Part shown: one piece after another, positions 59,924 through 64,000 of the stretch | How positions within the stretch are numbered: the stretch's first letter is position 1 | How the letters are laid out: each line of letters opens with the position of its first letter | Source: Gammaproteobacteria bacterium | Lineage (GTDB): Bacteria; Pseudomonadota; Gammaproteobacteria; Pseudomonadales; Porticoccaceae | Assembly: GCA_016708925.1 (NCBI GenBank) | Contig: JADJET010000006.1 | Span: 1-64,000 of the forward strand | DNA: 64,000 nucleotides | Direction of reading: 5' to 3' | Program-made: the position numbers and the translations under genes | Notes under the pieces: model-generated | Seen by the model: only the letters and a program-made list of their open reading frames with translations | What the model was told of the DNA's origin: nothing | The model's database searches: none

Positions 59924-61129
59924 TCAGACCGCACCCGCCGCGCGCAGCGCCGCGATCTCCGCCGGCGCGCGGCCGAGTTCGCGCAGCACCTGATCGGTGT
60001 GTTCGCCCGGTAGCGGCGGGCGGCTGCGAATCGAGCCGGGCGTTGCGGTGAGCTTGATGGCGATCCCGGGCTGGGTCGCGTCCGGCTGACGGGGATCGCC
60101 GGCGGGCAGAATCATGTTGCGGTGGCGCAATTGCGGATCGTTGACGGCTTCGGCGAGTCCGTTGACCTCGCCGACGCAGACATCGGTGGCGGCGAAAAAC
60201 GTCACCCATTCGGCGAGTGTGCGGGTGCGCATGATCGCCTCGATCTCCCCCTTGGCCGCGCGCTGCGCGGCGCTCGGCGAACGCTGGAAATCGTCGGTCT
60301 GCATGCCCTGGCGCTTGAGATCCGGACGCCCCAGGGCCTCGCAAAAGTTGCTCCACAGCCAGGGCTCCATGCAGCCGACCGACAGCCAGCGCTCATCGCG
60401 GGTCGGATACACCGCGTAGTAGGGATGCGCGCCGGCAAACACATTTTCGCCGCGTTGCGCCTCCGCGCCGCCGACGAAGTAATTGCGTATCCCCGGCACC
60501 GCCGTGAGCAGCGCGAACGCGGTGTCGAGATAGGCGACATCGACCTGCTGCCCGCGCCCGGTGCTCTGGCGGGCGAGCAGCGCGAGCAGGATGCCGATCA
60601 CGCCGTGGAGGGCGGCACCGGCGTAATCGGCAACGATGTTGAGCGGAATCGGGGGCGCGCTATCCCGGCTACCAAGCTGCCCGAGCACGCCCGCGATCGC
60701 GAGGTAGTTGAGATCGTGTCCCGCGCGGTCGCGATAGGGCCCGTCCTGCCCGAAGCCGCTCAGCGAGCAATACACCAGACGCGGGTTGAGCGCGCTCAGG
60801 GTCGCGTAATCCGCGCCCAGGCGCGCACCGACTCCGGGGCGGAAGCCCTCGATCACCACGTCGGACTTCGCGACCAGCTCGTGCAGCACTGTCTGCGCCG
60901 CCGGATCTTTCAGATTGAGCGTCATGCTCTTTTTGTTGCGGTTGGCGAATTCCGACCGCACCCAGAGATCGTCGTCCTTGGCGCCCATGTGTTTGGCGGC
61001 GCCGGACTGGGCCGGGGTTTCGATCTTGAGGACCTCGGCCCCCATGTCGCCCAGCATCATGGTGCAGAAGGAACCGGGCGCGACGCGGTTCAGTTCCAGG
61101 ATCTTGATTCCGTCGAGCGGCGATTTCAT
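59924..61129 (-). CDS. CaiB/BaiF-family (type III) CoA transferase
   Basis: Transfers CoA between acyl groups through an aspartyl-CoA thioester. The 401-residue protein begins MKSPLDGIKILELNRVAPGS and has the family motifs GAEVLKIETP, FANRNKKSMTLNLKD and FGQDGPYRDRAGHDLNYLAIAG, whose aspartate (HDLNY) is the expected nucleophile. The start at 61129 matches the family; an upstream in-frame ATG at 61252 would add 41 residues made mainly of pentapeptide repeats. It lies 18 bp after the VOC gene in the longer version. Substrate unknown (formyl/oxalyl, carnitine, alpha-methylacyl or aromatic acids possible). Confidence 0.88.
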   Translation of the reverse strand: MKSPLDGIKILELNRVAPGSFCTMMLGDMGAEVLKIETPAQSGAAKHMGAKDDDLWVRSEFANRNKKSMTLNLKDPAAQTVLHELVAKSDVVIEGFRPGVGARLGADYATLSALNPRLVYCSLSGFGQDGPYRDRAGHDLNYLAIAGVLGQLGSRDSAPPIPLNIVADYAGAALHGVIGILLALLARQSTGRGQQVDVAYLDTAFALLTAVPGIRNYFVGGAEAQRGENVFAGAHPYYAVYPTRDERWLSVGCMEPWLWSNFCEALGRPDLKRQGMQTDDFQRSPSAAQRAAKGEIEAIMRTRTLAEWVTFFAATDVCVGEVNGLAEAVNDPQLRHRNMILPAGDPRQPDATQPGIAIKLTATPGSIRSRPPLPGEHTDQVLRELGRAPAEIAALRAAGAV

Positions 61130-61150
61130 GACGTGTGGTCCTCGATGATG

Positions 61151-61210
61151 TGTGTGCGGTGACTGTTTGTGCGGTGACAATTTTTGCGGCGACAGTTTCT
61201 GCGGTGAAAG
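61151..61210. repeat. Four 15-bp tandem repeats upstream of the CoA transferase
   Basis: Units 61151-61165, 61166-61180, 61181-61195 and 61196-61210 share the core TGCGGTGA with small changes. Because 15 is a multiple of 3, on the minus strand they can be read as LSPQK, LSPQK, LSPHK, QSPHT in frame with the CoA transferase. Whether they are translated or form a leader is unknown. Confidence 0.75.
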
Positions 61211-61270
61211 TGTTGACGCGGAACGTGCCTGATCGCAGAGCGGCGCGTTCAAAACGGTGCGCGCAACCGG

Positions 61271-62119
61271 TCAGGCCGCCTGGATCCGGATCAAGGCGCC
61301 GAAGGCGTCTTCGCGGGGCACTTCCAGCACATTGCGGTTATCCGCCGCCGGATGCACCCGGATTCCGTGGCCGGCGAGAGAATTGGCGGTTGCCGGCAGA
61401 TCGGGCGATTCCAGCACCAGGGCATACATGCCTTCGCGCTTTTCCTCCAGATGACGCTCGATGGCGCGGGCAAAGGTTCGGGAGGGATCCTTGACGGCCA
61501 CCAGCTCGATCACGCCGCCAGCCGGCGGCCGGCAGATGGCCGACCAGACGCCGCGCTCGGCATCGTCCAGGATTGCCCCCATGGGCAGTTTGAGCTGGCT
61601 GCCGTAGACCTCCACCGCGTGCTCGATATCCTCGACCGCCACAATGACGCGGACGATGCCGGACAGACGCGGTGCGCGGTCGTCGAGCGCGCGCTTGTAC
61701 TCGCCCTTGAAGGAGTTCACCGGATAGACGCGAATCAACACACCGTGGGTGGAGTTTGGATGCAGGTCGCGGCCAAAAGCGCCGGGCATCAGGGGCATCA
61801 CGTTGAGGCCGCGCTCGGCCAGCTCCGCGGCTTCATCGTCCGGTACCGGCGCCTCCAGCATCAATGCGAACAGGCCTTCGCCACGGCGATCCAGGAATCC
61901 CTGCAAGCTTTTGCTGAGCGGCGTGTCCGGATCGACGGGACACATCAACTCGATGTTGCTGCCGCCGGCGGGCACGCACATGCCGAGCGCGGCTCCATAC
62001 TCCTTGCGGCTCATCTCCGAGAGGTCGAGCACGGGCATGTGAAACTTGTCCCTGAACAGACTGACCAGGGCGCTGAAATCGTGGGCGGCAATCGCGATGC
62101 GGGGCATTCCGGTAATCAT
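61271..62119 (-). CDS. Two-domain VOC (glyoxalase/bleomycin-resistance) family protein
   Basis: A 282-residue protein made of two vicinal-oxygen-chelate-like units, about 1-135 (PRIAIAAHDFSALVSLF) and 145-280 (GIVRVIVAVEDIEHAVEVY), each followed by an IEL(M/V) strand that often carries a metal ligand (SNIELMCP, GVIELVAV). The usual His/Glu metal set is only partly visible. VOC proteins include glyoxalase I, methylmalonyl-CoA epimerase and extradiol dioxygenases; no single activity can be picked. It lies just before the CoA transferase on the same strand, so an acyl-CoA substrate is plausible. Confidence 0.78.
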   Translation of the reverse strand: MITGMPRIAIAAHDFSALVSLFRDKFHMPVLDLSEMSRKEYGAALGMCVPAGGSNIELMCPVDPDTPLSKSLQGFLDRRGEGLFALMLEAPVPDDEAAELAERGLNVMPLMPGAFGRDLHPNSTHGVLIRVYPVNSFKGEYKRALDDRAPRLSGIVRVIVAVEDIEHAVEVYGSQLKLPMGAILDDAERGVWSAICRPPAGGVIELVAVKDPSRTFARAIERHLEEKREGMYALVLESPDLPATANSLAGHGIRVHPAADNRNVLEVPREDAFGALIRIQAA

Positions 62120-62229
62120 GATTTACTCTCCTGCGGACAGTGGGTGTCGCCGTTCCGTGGTGGACTGTGAGGTGGTGATCACCAGCTTACAGCCTGGCGC
62201 CGCAAATTCAACGGATGGCACGCTGCGCC

Positions 62230-62257
62230 TTGGCCCGTGCAAGTGCGCACGTATACA
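62230..62257 (+). promoter_or_regulatory. Candidate promoter of the dehalogenase-like gene
   Basis: TTGGCC (62230-62235) and TATACA (62252-62257) are 16 bp apart, 32 bp before the ATG at 62290; a GGGAG ribosome binding site follows. TACACT (62254-62259, 18 bp) is an alternative -10. Confidence 0.4.
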
Positions 62258-62289
62258 CTCAACGTTCATTCACCGGGAGAAAATAACCA

Positions 62290-63105
62290 ATGTCCGGATT
62301 GAGCGATCTGCTGGCCGCCATAAAAATCGGCGCCAAAACCACGCCGTGCAAAGGCGCGCACAAAGTCCGCGCGGTGTTCTTCGACACCTACGGCACGGTC
62401 TGCGATTTCTACGGGCCGATCAAGCGCCGGTTCGAACGTTTTGCGCGCGAGCACGGCGTGACGTGCGATGCCGGCGCCATGGCCATCGCCTGGCGCACCG
62501 CCTACGCGCTATCGACCTTTACCCAGGCCGCGAAGCAGACCGCGTTTCGTCCCTTGCGCGAAATACAGCGCGAAAATCTTGAGGTCGTGATGAAAGCGCA
62601 TTTTCCGGGACCGGTATCGGCACAAGAGCTGGACGAACTGACCACCGTCTGGGATCGTCTGGATCCCTGGCCGGACACCGTAGCAGGGCTGCGCCTGCTC
62701 AAAGGTCAGGCGATCATTGCGCCGATGTCCAATGGCAACTTCATCGACATGGTCAATCTGGCGCGCCATGCCGGCCTGCCCTGGGACATCATTCTCGGCG
62801 CCTCTGTCGCGCAAATGTACAAACCGCATCCCGATGCCTACCTCAAGTCCATCGCCGCGCTGGGTTTACCGCCGGAGGAAGTCTGCATGGTCGCGGCGCA
62901 TCAGGCGGAACTGCCCCATGCCGCGGGGCACGGCATGCAAACGGCTTTCATCATGCGTCCGGACGAATTTGGCGGGCCCGTCAAACCCCGAGAGCCAGAA
63001 GCGGGCAAGCTTTATCTGTCGGCGGCGGAGATCTATCCGGAAGGTGAGTGGACTTATGTGACGGATAGCCTTGTTGATCTGGCGGAGCAGATCAGGCGCG
63101 CATGA
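62290..63105 (+). CDS. Haloacid dehalogenase type II-like HAD hydrolase
   Basis: A 271-residue HAD protein close to type II (L-2-haloacid) dehalogenases. Motif I is VFFDTYGTVCDFYG (nucleophile Asp near residue 32), motif II MSNGN, motif III YKPHPDAYL, and the last acidic motif is VAAHQAEL, where type II enzymes usually have an aspartate followed by a small-residue turn. An extra 25 residues precede motif I. These changes suggest a relative with another substrate, so haloacid activity should not be assumed. The gene stands alone, divergent from the VOC gene. Confidence 0.8.
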   Translation: MSGLSDLLAAIKIGAKTTPCKGAHKVRAVFFDTYGTVCDFYGPIKRRFERFAREHGVTCDAGAMAIAWRTAYALSTFTQAAKQTAFRPLREIQRENLEVVMKAHFPGPVSAQELDELTTVWDRLDPWPDTVAGLRLLKGQAIIAPMSNGNFIDMVNLARHAGLPWDIILGASVAQMYKPHPDAYLKSIAALGLPPEEVCMVAAHQAELPHAAGHGMQTAFIMRPDEFGGPVKPREPEAGKLYLSAAEIYPEGEWTYVTDSLVDLAEQIRRA

Positions 63106-63124
63106 CCATGCCCGCTTGTTGAGG

Positions 63125-63256
63125 ATACGCTGAACAACCGTCATGCCCGCGGAAGCGGGCATCCAGAACGCCCTGATATTCCTGGGTTCCTGCCCCCGCC
63201 GTCGCGAGGGCAGGCTCTCTGTGCGGGAACGGCGATTACATGGTTATTCAGAGCAT
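63125..63256. repeat. Dispersed palindromic repeat, copy C (132 bp)
   Basis: From ATACGCTGAACAACC (63125-63139) to GGTTATTCAGAGCAT (63242-63256). The internal palindrome ATGCCCGC, GGAA, GCGGGCAT (63143-63162) is uninterrupted and shows the empty form of the site disrupted in copy B. Its right end is the first segment of the tandem array that follows. Confidence 0.83.
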
Positions 63257-63644
63257 CCTTTCAGCAGGGTTTCTGCGGCGCCCGAAGGTTGATGCCAGAA
63301 TCTGAGGCTACAACGAAAGAACTGATTCCGAAGCCCTGCTACGATAAGAGAACTGACCCCCAAGAACTGGGAACGGCGATTACATGGTTATTCAGAGCAT
63401 CGTTTCAGCCGGGTTTCTGCGGTGCCCGAGGGTTGATGCGGGAATCTGATGCTACAACGAAAGAACTGATTCCGAGGTCCTGCTACGATAAGAGAACTGA
63501 CCCCCAAGAACTGCATGGTTATTCAGAGCATCCTTTCAACAGTGTTTCTGCGGCGCCTGAAGGTTGATGCCAGAATCTGAGGCTACAACGAAAGAACTGA
63601 TTCCGAGGTCCTGCTACGATAAGAGAACTGACCCCCAAGAACTG
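63239..63644. repeat. Tandem array of three 131-bp units
   Basis: Units 63239-63369, 63383-63513 and 63514-63644 each start CATGGTTATTCAGAGCATC, the right end of the dispersed repeat, and end with AGAACTGACCCCCAAGAACTG. A 13-bp spacer between units 1 and 2 (GGAACGGCGATTA) repeats the sequence that precedes unit 1. Units differ by a small number of substitutions. The region 63106-63730 contains only copy C, this array, and the short palindrome ATTCTCGCGAGAAT (63654-63667); no gene is supported. Confidence 0.9.
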
Positions 63645-63730
63645 ACCCCAAGAATTCTCGCGAGAATCTTCCGCCGACCCCTAATCCGGACCCCTAATCC
63701 TGAAGGGAACTGACCCCGAAGCCTGCTGGG

Positions 63731-64000
63731 CTAGCGGGCATTATTTCGACACCCTTCGTTGACACTGTTGGATTCCAGAAGCGTATTTATCCATTCAATC
63801 GAATCTGGATAATCCGCGCAATCAAGAATGAACTCTTGCCCTCTGGCGACCGTATTCAATTTTGTTCCCCTTTCGGATTTTTGCCAACGCGACAAATCCG
63901 CGTGATATGTCAAAGGAGAAATATCATTGCGTGGATAGAGCCATTGCGGTAGCTCCCAAAGACTTGGGGTTGTGGCAGATAGCGCTGTTAATCGCAGTTG
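63731..64000 (-). CDS. C-terminal part of an unidentified protein running off the right edge
   Basis: On the minus strand the frame is open from the window edge (QLRLTALSATTPSLWELPQW) to a TAG at 63731, giving at least 89 residues. A TTG at 63913 would start a 60-residue protein but lacks a ribosome binding site, and the upstream frame is coherent, so I treat the gene as 5'-truncated by the window. The parts LWELPQWLYP, PLTYHADLSRW and VARGQEFILDCADYP resemble the end of some proteins of a nucleotide-modification-associated (Nmad3-like) group; this is a weak recollection, not a firm match. G+C is low (25 of 60 bases in 63781-63840), suggesting foreign origin. Confidence 0.6.
   Translation of the reverse strand, partial: QLRLTALSATTPSLWELPQWLYPRNDISPLTYHADLSRWQKSERGTKLNTVARGQEFILDCADYPDSIEWINTLLESNSVNEGCRNNAR

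Noticed and set aside
61151..61210. Tandem repeats considered as a CRISPR array
   Set aside because: Units are only 15 bp, contiguous and without spacers; no cas genes are present.
63289..63567. A plus-strand frame through the tandem array giving a periodic peptide (ATTKELIP repeats)
   Set aside because: It is open only because units 1 and 2 are spaced 144 bp apart, a multiple of three. It starts at a TTG with no ribosome binding site and shows no protein features.
1..64000. tRNA, rRNA or complete insertion sequence
   Set aside because: No cloverleaf-forming segment with conserved tRNA bases, no rRNA-like sequence and no transposase frame was seen on either strand, though short non-coding RNAs cannot be excluded by eye.

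Overview
The window is a high-GC (roughly 60-65% by eye) chromosomal segment of a gammaproteobacterium. The evidence is gene order. It contains lptD-surA-pdxA-rsmA-apaG-apaH, lptE-holA beside leuS, lnt-corC-ybeY-phoH beside miaB, and proA-nadD-rsfS-rlmH-mrdA-rodA-mltB-rlpA-dacA-ybeD-lipB-lipA, all arrangements typical of Gammaproteobacteria. I cannot name the species. No tRNA, rRNA, CRISPR array or complete insertion sequence was seen.

Layout. 1-6412 (minus): outer-membrane assembly, vitamin B6 and rRNA methylation operon; apaH is cut by the left edge. 6520-8270 (plus): amgK-murU peptidoglycan-sugar recycling, divergent from lptD. 8400-11252: an aspartate/aromatic aminotransferase and an acyl-CoA synthetase converge on a strong bidirectional terminator; the synthetase appears to carry a frameshift near its N-terminus. 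11433-12598: a VanZ-like protein and a DUF815 ATPase. 12599-22102 (minus): holA, lptE, leuS, then lnt, corC, ybeY, phoH, miaB. 22231-26423: small accessory genes (DUF1820, MOSC, GFA, alpha/beta hydrolase, MAPEG, LON-domain, MaoC). 26560-37835 (plus): a long chain from proA to lipA covering proline and NAD synthesis, ribosome maturation, cell elongation and lipoate synthesis. 38003-41858: a Lon-like protease, then nitroreductase and rpiA on the minus strand. 42018-47336 (plus): a self-contained S-adenosylmethionine cycle operon, sahR-metK-ahcY-metF, followed by rsmE; a palindrome overlaps the -35 element of its promoter.

47339 to the end is more accessory: nested short repeats, an SDR dehydrogenase, an unrecognised 1346-residue membrane protein, an Xre antitoxin with a truncated RES toxin, HAD-lgt-thyA-folA-tonB, ilvD, a BrnT/BrnA toxin-antitoxin pair, a CoA-transferase/VOC pair, a haloacid-dehalogenase-like gene, a dispersed repeat with a 131-bp tandem array, and the 3' part of a lower-GC gene running off the right edge.

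Many genes overlap by 4 bp (ATGA or GTGA) or a little more, so translational coupling is general. The most unusual features are the nested repeat locus with a clean 6-bp target duplication (47339-47686), the array grown from one end of the same repeat (63239-63644), the decayed Xre-RES module, the probable frameshift in the acyl-CoA synthetase, and the large orphan membrane protein.
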